DNA of 64,000 bases from assembly GCA_945829235.1 (NCBI GenBank), contig CALZUA010000004.1, positions 124,001 to 188,000 of the forward strand, in the 5' to 3' direction. Positions 1 through 7,987 of the stretch are shown piece by piece. Under the pieces are notes generated by a model. That model had not been told where the DNA came from. It made no database searches and saw nothing but the letters and a program-made list of their open reading frames with translations. This DNA comes from an uncultured Clostridia bacterium. GTDB lineage: Bacteria; Bacillota; Clostridia; Oscillospirales; Ruminococcaceae. The translations under genes were made by a program, and so were the position numbers. Each line of letters starts with the position of its first letter. Within the stretch, counting starts at the first letter, position 1.

Positions 1-703
1 TTCCGCAGATAAGCGAAACGGTGATGAAAACCGCGTTTGTCCACAAAAACGCCGGAAGCGCGCTCATTTCGGTGTGCGAGAGCGAAATACTCCACAAGTT
101 GAAATTATCGGGGAAGTTCATTGTGACGCGCTCAATCGCGTAGCTGAAAACAAACGGCGCACAAATTGCGATATATTTGCTCGGGAAAAAAGCCGTCAGC
201 ATAAGCCCCATAACCGACCACATAGCGCAGCTTGCCGCGAAAACAAATGTAGTCGCCGCCAAATCAAGCACGGGAAATCCGTTTAAGGAAAATATTCCGT
301 AAGGACCGGATTCCGCACCTCCTCCGACAGAGTAAAACGGATAAAAAATTGAATATATTCCCGCGAATATCATCATTCCGAAAAAAACTGTTGCAAGCGC
401 GGAAATATAGCACACCGCAGCGTTTGCGACAGAGTATTTTTTCGCGCTTTTCCGTGTTACGCAATTCGTTGTCACCATACAATTCCATTCATCGGAAAAA
501 TTTGCCGCAAACGGCAGCGCGCCCAATATTACGAATATTTTACGGTAACCGTCAAGAGAACGGATAATCTCCATTTCCATCAAAACGTCGCTGCCCTTAA
601 ACGCGCTCGGCAAAAGCCGCAAACTGCAAATACCGATTACGCCCGCAATTCCTATGTAAAACAGCGGCGAACGAAATAATTTATAAAAATAGGCATTAAG
701 CAT
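1..703 (-). CDS. ABC-2-type permease-like membrane protein (partial, runs off left edge)
   Basis: An open frame of 234 codons starts at ATG 703 and has no stop before the window edge. A good AGGTGAG ribosome site lies just upstream, and the start is 9 bp past the stop of the lipoprotein gene, so the two are probably one operon. The product begins MLNAYFYKLFRSPLFYIG and has several long hydrophobic stretches separated by short charged loops, like a multi-span ABC-2 permease subunit. The pattern YKLFRSPLFY followed by TM1 is typical of these permeases. No ATPase partner is visible in the window; it may lie to the left. The substrate is unknown. Confidence 0.6.
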   Translation of the reverse strand, partial: MLNAYFYKLFRSPLFYIGIAGVIGICSLRLLPSAFKGSDVLMEMEIIRSLDGYRKIFVILGALPFAANFSDEWNCMVTTNCVTRKSAKKYSVANAAVCYISALATVFFGMMIFAGIYSIFYPFYSVGGGAESGPYGIFSLNGFPVLDLAATTFVFAASCAMWSVMGLMLTAFFPSKYIAICAPFVFSYAIERVTMNFPDNFNLWSISLSHTEMSALPAFLWTNAVFITVSLICG

Positions 704-712
704 TTTCTCACC

Positions 713-1912
713 TTAATCTCTTGCTGCAATATATCTGTGTCCCGTATCAGCCCAGATATATTCGTATTTTTGAGAACGGTAAAGAAAACTACTGAGTTCC
801 GAAGTCTCATTGTCTAACTCAAGTGACGAATATCCTGCGAATTCCCACGCGGGCTTAAAATTTACAGTCATGTTGTCGGACGTGCCGCTGTAGGCGATAT
901 AAACGGGTTGACACCTGTAATATTTTGTTGTTGAAGTTGGTACCAGATTGGAGAGATATTCCTTAAATTTATCGACCGATTTATTCGTATTGCAATTTAC
1001 TGTGACATTTTCCACGACCTCATAACTCTCCGAAAAAATAGTTGATATATTCAGCGATATTATTTTGTCTTTTGAAACAACGGCAATAGCGCCGGGGTCT
1101 TTTATTGCAAATCCGCTGCTAGCTTCAGCGTCCGTATAATAATATGCTGTGCCAGCCATTGCAAGCTCGGTGTTTTCAAAAACCTGCGGATATCGTAAGA
1201 TGTATATTTCCTCGTTTTCTGTCCAAGGGGTTGCCTCAAATTCCGTCCCTTGCTTGTCCAAGGTATCTTTCACATATGGCAGTACCAAATTCGCGAATTC
1301 TGCGCGGACGGAAATTACGCGCGGCTTTCCTAAATTTGTAATCCCGAGTTTATTTATCATCTCTCTTGCGCGTTTGTCGGCGTCCGCTGACGAAAATGCC
1401 GCAAGCTCGCCGTTTGTGGCATAGCAATCGTCAATCAAAGCACAATCGTTCGCTACGAAGCCATAAACGCTGCCGTATTGATATTCACCGCCCGTTTCGG
1501 CTGTATCTTCATAGCTAAATCGTCCGGGCTGTATGATGATATCCAACCCGTCTTCCGTTTTCCAAAAATACATTTTTTCATCGGGATAAAACGGTTCATC
1601 TCTTTCATTTAACTCGGCGATTTCCTTGTCCGCAAGAAAAAGCCGTTCTATTTCTTCCTTATCCCACGTTTTCAAGGTGAGCTTTATCGTTGGAAATTCA
1701 TCGGGAATATTATCGGGCATACTTAAATCGAGTATAAATTTGTCCGAAATTTGTATTGGTGATGATGATTGAAGATCGGTACTCTGAGCCAAATTATCGA
1801 GTTCGGTGCTCTGATCCGAATTATCAATAGGAGCTTGACCTGTCGGGTAACAACCGGTGAGCAGCATTGTAAGCAGGACAATTATTGCAGTCGAAGATAA
1901 TGCTTTTTTCAT
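713..1912 (-). CDS. Lipoprotein of unknown function
   Basis: The 399-aa product starts at ATG 1912 (MKKALSST), placed 6 nt after a GGAGGAG site; an upstream in-frame TTG lies inside that site and is rejected. It has a lipoprotein signal peptide with lipobox LLTGC, so it is probably anchored to the outer face of the membrane through the lipidated cysteine. A Ser/Thr/Gln-rich linker follows, then a globular, acidic, mixed alpha/beta extracellular domain without motifs I recognise. It may resemble the DUF6034-type clostridial lipoproteins, but this is from memory. It is transcribed just ahead of the permease, so a role as an extracytoplasmic partner is possible. An inverted-repeat element sits directly upstream of its ribosome site. 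Confidence 0.75.
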   Translation of the reverse strand: MKKALSSTAIIVLLTMLLTGCYPTGQAPIDNSDQSTELDNLAQSTDLQSSSPIQISDKFILDLSMPDNIPDEFPTIKLTLKTWDKEEIERLFLADKEIAELNERDEPFYPDEKMYFWKTEDGLDIIIQPGRFSYEDTAETGGEYQYGSVYGFVANDCALIDDCYATNGELAAFSSADADKRAREMINKLGITNLGKPRVISVRAEFANLVLPYVKDTLDKQGTEFEATPWTENEEIYILRYPQVFENTELAMAGTAYYYTDAEASSGFAIKDPGAIAVVSKDKIISLNISTIFSESYEVVENVTVNCNTNKSVDKFKEYLSNLVPTSTTKYYRCQPVYIAYSGTSDNMTVNFKPAWEFAGYSSLELDNETSELSSFLYRSQKYEYIWADTGHRYIAARD

Positions 1913-1933
1913 TTTGAACTCCTCCAATATAAA

Positions 1934-2113
1934 TTAAGGCAACAACGCACAATTTTTTTGTTTGATTTCTGAGTAATTTTATTCAGCAGACAGTATGGAT
2001 TTGACGCATCAACGCAGACATGACATTTTGCGGATTGTGCGTAATGCGCACAAAAAGGACTTTGTGTAATATGCTGAACAGCTTTAGCAAACAATTGCGC
2101 GTTATTGCCTTAA
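1934..2113. repeat. MITE-like element with 21-bp imperfect terminal inverted repeats
   Basis: The ends are TTAAGGCAACAACGCACAATT (first 20 bases at 1934-1953) and its inverted copy at 2093-2113, differing at two of 21 positions. The 180-bp interior has no convincing gene; a 61-codon minus-strand frame here lacks a ribosome site. It also holds a smaller dyad (TGTGCGTAATGCGCACA). The left end is only about 9 bp from the lipoprotein ribosome site, so in the minus-strand transcript the element would form a long hairpin leader. A structured RNA leader is the alternative reading. Confidence 0.45.
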
Positions 2114-2194
2114 ATAGCACAATGCGGACAGGATTAAAACCATACTATAACCTGTCAGTTAGCCGACTAAACGGTTAATTCAATCAACCGCGTT

Positions 2195-2608
2195 TTACGG
2201 ATTCCAATATCCGTTAGCAGTTACCGAGTATGCCCCGGTTTCACCAAGAAGGGAGTAGGTATTGCCCGATGAAACAAGGTTGGGATCCGTATACGATAAG
2301 TAGACCACGCTGCCGGTACTCTTTATCATATTGGTACCGCTAACGCGATATACATTACCCAGCTTCTTAAGGTAGTAAGCTGTAACGTATACAGGCTTGC
2401 TTGCGGTCATATTCCCTCCCTGAGTAACAATCTCAGCGTTTGTACTGTACCCGGTGTTTTTCGTTGCATAAGAAGACCAACCGTAATATGACGAAGAAGT
2501 AAGGTTGTAGTTGAATGTGTCGGTAACGCTTGCTGATGCGCTGACCGCCATTGCTCCTAAAACTGCACACGCTGCAATAGAAGCTACCGCCTTTTTAAGT
2601 TTGTTCAT
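2195..2608 (-). CDS. Small exported protein, predicted Agr-regulated
   Basis: The 137-aa product starts at ATG 2608, 9 nt after AGGAGG; an upstream in-frame start has no such site. A clear Sec signal peptide (MNKLKKAVASIAACAVLGAM, then a VSASAS cleavage zone around residue 27) precedes a mature part rich in Ser, Thr, Tyr and Gly with no charged clusters. This suggests a secreted beta-rich protein. No family is recognised. Its promoter carries the same tandem repeats and spacing as the agrB promoter, so it is inferred to be an output of the neighbouring Agr circuit. It stands alone: an AT-rich gap with small dyads separates it from the lipoprotein gene. Confidence 0.7.
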   Translation of the reverse strand: MNKLKKAVASIAACAVLGAMAVSASASVTDTFNYNLTSSSYYGWSSYATKNTGYSTNAEIVTQGGNMTASKPVYVTAYYLKKLGNVYRVSGTNMIKSTGSVVYLSYTDPNLVSSGNTYSLLGETGAYSVTANGYWNP

Positions 2609-2708
2609 AGTATTAAACCTCCTAAAAATTTCTGAGATATAGTTATGCTGATCAGACATAAATCATATCAAAAGTTTGCAAGTATCACAAAGTTAACCTT
2701 GTGGTTGC

Positions 2709-2780
2709 AGTATAGCACATTCCTCGTGGCTTATCAATAACATTTCTTCTGAGTGGTCAAAATTCGCTCTTGAGCGGTCA
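2709..2780 (-). promoter_or_regulatory. LytTR operator pair and promoter of the exported-protein gene
   Basis: Read on the minus strand, TGACCGCTCA (2780-2771) and TGACCACTCA (2759-2750) are direct repeats with a 21-bp period. Exactly 12 bp then separate them from -35 TTGATA (2737-2732), followed by 17 bp and -10 TATACT (2714-2709). Nine- to ten-base repeats at this period are how AgrA-type LytTR proteins bind DNA. The promoter faces the exported-protein gene and leaves a leader of roughly 95 nt. Confidence 0.75.
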
Positions 2781-2903
2781 TAAATTTTGACGATTTGTAA
2801 AATGCAGCATAAAGTTGGTTGCAATTTTGTTCAAATTGTTGTACAATATAATTACAAAAAATTGTGAGATATACAAGCAAGATTTACAGGAGGAACGATA
2901 AGT

Positions 2904-3641
2904 ATGATTAAAATCGCCGTTTGCGATGACGACGCGCAATTCATATCCGAAGCGCTAAAGTATGCTATTTCTATAGCAGAAAAGGCGGCAGAAATCACCC
3001 CCGATATTCGATTTTTCACCGATGGAACGTTACTTTTGAACGAATTTCAAAGCGGAGTGTACTACGATATTGTAATTCTTGATATAGATATGCCCAAAAT
3101 TAACGGCAAAGAGCTTGCGGCAAAGCTCCGCGCGATTGATATGTCGTTCTTCCTTGTTTTTATTACGTCATACTCGGACGAGCTTGCCAATACGATTCCA
3201 TATAGAATAAACGCATTTATATCCAAAAACGGAGATATAGAAAATTATAGCGCAGAGCTTACACGAGTATTTTCCGAATACCAAAGAATAAAGCCGGAGC
3301 GTGAAATTATCGAGGTCAACAAAAATGGGGAACAGGTTTATATAACCGTTCCGTTGAATTCAATTTATTGGTTCAAATTCTCGGAAAAGAATATATGTAT
3401 GAAAACCATTTTGGATAAATATTTTCTTGCCGAAAAAACATTTTCAAAAATTATCGAAAAGTACATAAACAAAGGCTTTTTTGAAGTACATAGGAACATA
3501 CTCGTGAACCTAAAAAAGATTCGTTCGGTGGGAGAGTCCTCGATTGCGCTTGATGACGGCGAGAAACTGCCGTTAAGCCGCCGAAAACGCAAAGCATTGC
3601 TGGAAGCAATGGCAGGAAACATAATTTGGGAGGTTACATAA
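2904..3641 (+). CDS. LytTR-family response regulator (AgrA-like)
   Basis: The 245-aa product starts at ATG 2904 after AGGAGGAACGATAAGT. Residues 1-125 form a receiver domain: acidic cluster D8-D10, phospho-acceptor D60 in VILDIDMP, a FITSYSD beta-4 strand and conserved K in ISKNGD. Residues 140-240 form a LytTR DNA-binding domain, with VYITVPLNSIYWF and a FFEVHRNILVNLKKI stretch and a basic LPLSRRKRK end. It is the transcriptional output of the Agr circuit. Its stop overlaps the kinase start by one base (TAATG), so the pair is translationally coupled. The two TGACCACTCA operators flanking this operon are its likely targets. Confidence 0.9.
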   Translation: MIKIAVCDDDAQFISEALKYAISIAEKAAEITPDIRFFTDGTLLLNEFQSGVYYDIVILDIDMPKINGKELAAKLRAIDMSFFLVFITSYSDELANTIPYRINAFISKNGDIENYSAELTRVFSEYQRIKPEREIIEVNKNGEQVYITVPLNSIYWFKFSEKNICMKTILDKYFLAEKTFSKIIEKYINKGFFEVHRNILVNLKKIRSVGESSIALDDGEKLPLSRRKRKALLEAMAGNIIWEVT

Positions 3642-4975
3642 TGGTTAAAATAATAGAATTTATGTTGTGCTTAATTGAAAATACGATTATTTTTATGTTC
3701 TTTAATTCACTTATGGAAAGAAGATTTAAAAGCGGACTTTTCATTATACCCATTATTTTTATAAATGCTACAATAGTTTTTTTCTGCACCGCATTAAACG
3801 TTCCTTTGCGGTCAATCATTTTGGTCGTAATAACAATTATAGGATGCTGTGTATTATATAAAGGAGCAATTCACATAAAATCCGCTCTTTCACTCACAGT
3901 GTTATTCTTATTTAATATAATTGATATCATATTCGGACTTTTGTCATCACTTGTTTTAGGTGAACACGTTTATCAGGTGTTTTTTGGAAACGTAATACGA
4001 CGCGTAATTTTGTGCTTGATTATCAAGACGGTGGACGCTTTAGCCGTTTTTGCCGTTTACAAAATGTTCTCTAAAAACTGCCTTGAAGCGAGCAAAAGGG
4101 TTTGGATTTTATTCTGCTTGGTAATATCCACATTTTTGTTTGTTACTGTTATTTTTACCGAATTATATCAAAATTCTCCCGAAAACTCATCTTTTTCTTC
4201 GCTTTACTTAACCGCTTCCATAGCCTTTTTTATAACCGGTATCATTTCAATCTACTTTTTCACACATATTTGCAGCTCATTCACTAATGAAAAGCGTATG
4301 TACGTCCTGCAAACCTGTTACGATGGTATAAGAGAACAGCTTGCTATTCAGTCGGACAACTCTAAGAAGCTAGCCAAAATCAGACACGATACCAAAAATC
4401 ATCTGCAAAACGCAAAGGTTCTTTTATCACAAGGTCAATATGATGCTGCGGAAAACCTTGTTTCTGAAATGATTGAACAAACCAACAATATTCACCTTGA
4501 TTTTAATTCCGTAACGGGAAATGATATTATTGACGCTGTGATAACTGTGAAGTCCGCAATATGCAGAAACAGCAACATAGATTTTAAACTGATTTGCGAA
4601 ACGCTTCCAAAGATAAATATAAGCGAGATAGATTTATCGTCGCTTATCTCAAACATTCTGGATAACGCTATAACCGCAGCCGAGGAAACTGACTCTCCGC
4701 GAGTTATACTGAAAATATTTGTCCGCGGAGAGTACCTCAATATCGTATCCGAAAACACATATAGCGGCATGATAAAGAAGTGCGATGAAGGAAAACTGAC
4801 AACATTTATTACCACTAAGTTTAACTCCAACGAACATGGATTTGGCACGCAAATAATCGGCGAGATTGCGCAGAAATACGACGGAGTCTGCGTTTATGAA
4901 TATGAAAACGGTCTTTTCAAGATGAATGTAATGCTCAATTATTCAGAAACGTGTACTCTTTGTAAACAAGCGTAA
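3641..4975 (+). CDS. AgrC-type membrane histidine kinase
   Basis: The 444-aa product starts at ATG 3641, overlapping the regulator stop. Residues 1-215 contain about six to seven transmembrane helices, the usual peptide-sensing part of AgrC kinases. The cytoplasmic part has the HPK10 set: H-box KIRHDTKNHL (phospho-acceptor histidine), N-box SSLISNILDNAITAAE and G-box NEHGFGTQII. It should sense the mature AgrD peptide at the membrane and phosphorylate the preceding regulator. Length and layout fit the family. A 111-bp gap holding the agrB promoter follows. Confidence 0.9.
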   Translation: MVKIIEFMLCLIENTIIFMFFNSLMERRFKSGLFIIPIIFINATIVFFCTALNVPLRSIILVVITIIGCCVLYKGAIHIKSALSLTVLFLFNIIDIIFGLLSSLVLGEHVYQVFFGNVIRRVILCLIIKTVDALAVFAVYKMFSKNCLEASKRVWILFCLVISTFLFVTVIFTELYQNSPENSSFSSLYLTASIAFFITGIISIYFFTHICSSFTNEKRMYVLQTCYDGIREQLAIQSDNSKKLAKIRHDTKNHLQNAKVLLSQGQYDAAENLVSEMIEQTNNIHLDFNSVTGNDIIDAVITVKSAICRNSNIDFKLICETLPKINISEIDLSSLISNILDNAITAAEETDSPRVILKIFVRGEYLNIVSENTYSGMIKKCDEGKLTTFITTKFNSNEHGFGTQIIGEIAQKYDGVCVYEYENGLFKMNVMLNYSETCTLCKQA

Positions 4976-4992
4976 CTGATTTTAAAAAATCA

Positions 4993-5064
4993 TGACCACT
5001 CAGGGGCTTTTTTTGACCACTCAGATAAAAATGGGTTGATTTTTGACAATGGCGATGTTATAAT
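4993..5064 (+). promoter_or_regulatory. LytTR operator pair and promoter of agrBD
   Basis: TGACCACTCA occurs at 4993-5002 and 5014-5023, a 21-bp period. Twelve bases later comes -35 TTGATT (5036-5041), then 17 bp and -10 TATAAT (5059-5064). The layout is identical, base for base in spacing, to the minus-strand promoter at 2709-2780. This implies positive feedback on the peptide genes. Confidence 0.8.
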
Positions 5065-5086
5065 TAAAAACAATGAGGTAATTAAA

Positions 5087-5674
5087 ATGTTTAAAAATAT
5101 AGCGGACGATTTATCAATATTGCTTGAGGAAAAGAAAATAATCAAACCAGAAAACCGTGAGTTTTACTTTTACGGGTTGCAACTCGCAATCAGTAAGTTG
5201 TTCTTCTTTTTGGTTATTCTTGTGATTTCCCTATTTACTAAAACTTTTCTTGTAAGTATGGCTTTTGTGTTTATGTACTCGGTAATAAGGCAGTTCTCGG
5301 GCGGTCACCATTGCCAATCCGAGGTGAGTTGCTTTTTTGTATCGATCCTTTTGTATCTGATTATGATACTGTTATATGATGTTGATATGCACGGTGGAAA
5401 GATATTTCTATGCGTATCGGCTGCTGTATCAGTTTTGCTCATAATGATTTTCTCGCCTGTTGAGCATAAAAACAAGCCCCTATCGGCTGATGAGCGTAAA
5501 AAGTATGGGGTCATTTCAAAGATTGCCGCTATTGCTTTGGCTATAACCGCATGTGTTTCAATGTTACTAAATATCAACATATTATTTTATTCGTCTTCGT
5601 ATGCCCTTACAGCGGACGCTGTTTTAATAATTCTTGCTTTGAAGGAGGTGAAACATCGTGAACACGATTCTTAA
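5087..5674 (+). CDS. agrB: AgrB-like peptide-processing membrane endopeptidase
   Basis: The 195-aa product starts at ATG 5087 after AATGAGGT; an in-frame TTG at 5036 is inside the -35 and cannot be used. The diagnostic AgrB motif RQFSGGHHCQSEVSCF is present, with H75 and C82 seven residues apart as in the AgrB cysteine protease catalytic pair. Several transmembrane helices follow. The enzyme trims AgrD at its C-terminal side and forms the thiolactone. The gene overlaps agrD by 17 nt, and the agrD ribosome site lies within its last codons. Confidence 0.92.
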   Translation: MFKNIADDLSILLEEKKIIKPENREFYFYGLQLAISKLFFFLVILVISLFTKTFLVSMAFVFMYSVIRQFSGGHHCQSEVSCFFVSILLYLIMILLYDVDMHGGKIFLCVSAAVSVLLIMIFSPVEHKNKPLSADERKKYGVISKIAAIALAITACVSMLLNINILFYSSSYALTADAVLIILALKEVKHREHDS

Positions 5675-5786
5675 AGTGATTGCTCGGATTGCTGAGGCAA
5701 ATATCGCAATAAGCAATAATACTGCTTGCTGCTTTTGGAGTTACCAGCCCAAAGTCCCCAAGAACATCAAAGACTTTAAAAAGTAA
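5658..5786 (+). CDS. agrD: AgrD-like autoinducing peptide precursor (42 aa)
   Basis: A GTG-started 42-codon frame begins 8 nt after an AAGGAGGTG site inside the end of agrB. It has the AgrD three-part layout: an amphipathic N-terminal helix (MNTILKVIARIAEANIA), a core around NTACCFWSY, and a charged tail QPKVPKNIKDFKK whose QPKxP pattern is typical of clostridial AgrD. By family knowledge AgrB would cut after the core. A five-residue thiolactone CFWSY closed on C25, with or without extra N-terminal residues, is an inference. Confidence 0.88.
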   Translation: MNTILKVIARIAEANIAISNNTACCFWSYQPKVPKNIKDFKK

Positions 5787-5839
5787 GTCGGAGTCTTGAA
5801 CAAATCTTTACCTATGTGTAATTCATTTGAAAAGGACAT

Positions 5840-5884
5840 AATACCCGTATATCGCCTTTACAGCGCCAATACGGGTATTTTTGT
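5840..5884 (+). terminator. Intrinsic terminator of the agr locus
   Basis: AATACCCGTAT (5840-5850) pairs with ATACGGGTATT (5869-5879), followed by TTTTTG. It closes the plus-strand agr transcripts and marks the boundary with the conjugative region, whose genes run the other way. Confidence 0.8.
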
Positions 5885-5906
5885 CATCTTTTGTTTATAT
5901 GAGGAA

Positions 5907-6083
5907 TTAAAGTTTGGGCTTTCTTTGCGGCTTGTCTTGTTCCGGATGTTCCTTGCCGTGAGAATATTTTCTTTCACACATCTTCTCGTAGGTATCAGCA
6001 AACTTTTGAACGCATTCATCGTCCGATATTTCATAGCAATATACGAGCCTATGAATCTTAAGCCTTATTTGTTCTCGGCGCAC
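5907..6083 (-). CDS. Small hypothetical protein downstream of virD4
   Basis: A 58-codon frame starts at GTG 6083 inside the end of virD4 and continues past its stop. The product is hydrophilic (IHRLVYCYEISDDECVQ, then KFADTYEKMCERKYSHGKEH) and looks protein-like rather than random. The ribosome site is weak, so it would depend on coupling to virD4. No family is recognised. It is the last possible gene of the minus-strand transfer operon. Confidence 0.35.
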   Translation of the reverse strand: MRREQIRLKIHRLVYCYEISDDECVQKFADTYEKMCERKYSHGKEHPEQDKPQRKPKL

Positions 6084-7824
6084 GCCTTTTGCAGCTTTTC
6101 TCCGTTTCGGCAAAAAAATCATCCGCAAACTCAACCGGCACCGGCTTGAGCGAATACTTCTCCATCACCGCCGCCTCGACCTCTTCTCTATCGGCATACA
6201 GCACCTTGCGCTCGGATTTTTCCTCAATCGAGTAGGCTTCCTCGAACTGAATACCCCACTTGAAGAACAGCTTGAGCCGTGTTTTCATCGGATGGCAACC
6301 GGTTTTCATCACTATAAAATGACCTTTCGGCATGGATTTCAGTTCGTCAACAGTCATCAGCGATCGCTCAATCATCTGCAGCTGCCGAGAACCGCCGCCG
6401 TTTCCCGAAGACCGCGTCACCGAACCGCTGAGAACCGTCTGTTTACCGAGGTTGCGGGACATCTCCTCGGCAGTTTTTGAGTTCGGCGCAAACGCTCCGA
6501 ACAGCGTGCATTGGCAGTTGTCCACGATAATTTCCGCGCCCTCTTTTCCGTAGGTTTTCTCGAACTGCGCAATCGATTGAATTATCGCGACAATCGAAAT
6601 TTTGCGTGAACGCGACGCCGAAAAAATCATCTCCAATCCGTCAATTTTCGGCAGCGTGCCGATTTCGTCCATATAGAACATCACGCGCTTGTCGAGCGCG
6701 CCGCCCTTTTCATCCGCAACGGTCAAAATCTCACGGTAAAGCTGCTGAAAAATCAGCGAAATGAGGAAATGCTTGGTCGCGTCCTCCTCCGGCAAAACCA
6801 GATAAATCGCGGACTTTTGGCTGCAAAAATTCTCCACGTCAATGCTCGTATCAAAGCACAAAATCTGCTCCAATTCCGAGTCGATAAACGAGTTCAGCCG
6901 CGACAGCGCGGTTGACATAACGCTTGCCATCGCCTGCTCCGAGGAGTTGAGCGCCGCACCCGCAAACCACCTCGCTTTGTGCTCACTCGGCAGCTTGTCA
7001 ATCAGCATCTGAAACCGCGACACGCCCTTTGTTCCGGACGGCGCGAGCAAGTCTTGAATGAGTTTAAACACGCTGATTATATGCCGTTTTTCGGGCGGGC
7101 AAAACTCCGCGATTAGTAAAATTGCCGCCGTCAGCAAGCCCTCCGCCGCTTCATAGAAAAACGCGTTCTGCCCCATATTTGACACATTTCCGTCCGCCGA
7201 AATTATCGTTTTGGCGGTTATTTTTGCAAATTTTTCGGACTTCGCCTTATACTCCAGTTTGCCCTCTATCTTGTATAAATCCATATATTTATTCACAAGA
7301 TACAGCATATTGTATCCGCTGCTGCGTGTTGGATTTCGCAGGTCGATAACCGAAATTGTGTAGCCGTAATACCTCTCGGCGATGGTCGCGGTGTTGCGGT
7401 AAAGGTCGCCCTTACTGTCGGTTGTGACGAACGACATTCCCGCCGCGCAGCAATACTCGATGTTCGGGTAAAGAAAATTCGCGGTTTTGCCGACGCCTGA
7501 CGCGCCAATCATCAGCGTGTGAATATCCGCGTCATCAACAAGCGCGGTCATTGTTCCGGCGCGTTCCGCACAACCAACAATCAGCCCGTCAACGCTCGGC
7601 AAATGTTCCCCATTTCGCCACAATTTCGGCGTGTATGGTATCTGCTTGTAGGTTCGCGAAATCTCGCTGTTAGTCGCAAATCGCGCCGTTCCGTGCTGTC
7701 CGTTGCCCACGCGCTTGTTCGGTATTCCCTTGAGCGAGTATAGGTTTCCAATCGCGGCGATTATCGCGATTACAACAAAAAATGCTCCGCAAAGGCAGAG
7801 CAGAAGAATTTGAACAGAGTTCAT
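6058..7824 (-). CDS. virD4: VirD4/TraG type IV coupling protein
   Basis: The 588-aa product starts at ATG 7824 (MNSVQILLL) after AAAGGA; the frame is open further upstream without a ribosome site. One N-terminal transmembrane helix (about residues 5-25) is followed by the ATPase: Walker A MIGASGVGKTANFLYPN near residue 110 and Walker B VMFYMDEIGTLPKI near residue 370. The C-terminal region keeps FGAFAPNSKTAEEMSRNLG as in TraG/VirD4 hexamers. It delivers the relaxase-DNA complex to the secretion channel. It is separated from the other transfer genes by the relaxase region and the cargo. Confidence 0.93.
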   Translation of the reverse strand: MNSVQILLLCLCGAFFVVIAIIAAIGNLYSLKGIPNKRVGNGQHGTARFATNSEISRTYKQIPYTPKLWRNGEHLPSVDGLIVGCAERAGTMTALVDDADIHTLMIGASGVGKTANFLYPNIEYCCAAGMSFVTTDSKGDLYRNTATIAERYYGYTISVIDLRNPTRSSGYNMLYLVNKYMDLYKIEGKLEYKAKSEKFAKITAKTIISADGNVSNMGQNAFFYEAAEGLLTAAILLIAEFCPPEKRHIISVFKLIQDLLAPSGTKGVSRFQMLIDKLPSEHKARWFAGAALNSSEQAMASVMSTALSRLNSFIDSELEQILCFDTSIDVENFCSQKSAIYLVLPEEDATKHFLISLIFQQLYREILTVADEKGGALDKRVMFYMDEIGTLPKIDGLEMIFSASRSRKISIVAIIQSIAQFEKTYGKEGAEIIVDNCQCTLFGAFAPNSKTAEEMSRNLGKQTVLSGSVTRSSGNGGGSRQLQMIERSLMTVDELKSMPKGHFIVMKTGCHPMKTRLKLFFKWGIQFEEAYSIEEKSERKVLYADREEVEAAVMEKYSLKPVPVEFADDFFAETEKSCKRRAPRTNKA

Positions 7825-7854
7825 AAAAAATCCTTTCGATAACAAATTTTCCAC

Positions 7855-7883
7855 TTGACATTTTGGAATAAATGTGATATAAT
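7855..7883 (+). promoter_or_regulatory. Consensus promoter for the leader RNA and DUF3800 gene
   Basis: TTGACA (7855-7860), 17 bp, TATAAT (7878-7883): a perfect vegetative promoter facing right. Transcription would begin about 7890, just before the three-hairpin leader. It also lies 30 bp upstream of the divergent virD4 start. Confidence 0.85.
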
Positions 7884-7897
7884 GAGAATACAATAAA

Positions 7898-7970
7898 GTG
7901 CAGCTTGCTGTACTTTGGCTTGGTCTTCAGACCTGGGCCACCGCAGACGGGGACACTTCCCCGTCATTTT
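7898..7970 (+). ncRNA. Three-hairpin leader RNA upstream of DUF3800 gene
   Basis: Three adjacent stems can be drawn. The first is GTGCAG-CTTG-CTGTAC (7898-7913). The second is TGGC/GCCA enclosing GGTC-TTCA-GACC (7916-7940). The third is GACGGGGA-CACT-TCCCCGTC (7946-7965), followed by ATTTTTATT and looking like a terminator. The RNA lies between a strong promoter and the ribosome site, so it could attenuate the gene. Conserved RNA motifs upstream of DUF3800 genes have been described as a class (the DUF3800 motifs); whether this is one of them needs a covariance search. Confidence 0.6.
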
Positions 7971-7987
7971 TATTATGGAGAATTATA

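Noticed and set aside
1144-1424. Plus-strand open frames inside the lipoprotein gene
   Set aside because: They lie opposite a gene with a signal peptide, lipobox and good ribosome site, and have no ribosome sites of their own.
1909-2094. 61-codon minus-strand frame in the inverted-repeat element
   Set aside because: No ribosome site; the frame runs across a repeat end into the lipoprotein ribosome site.
5787-6057. Search for a left attachment site between the agr terminator and virD4
   Set aside because: No direct repeat matching the 39-41 kb region was recognised by eye; a computed repeat search would be needed.
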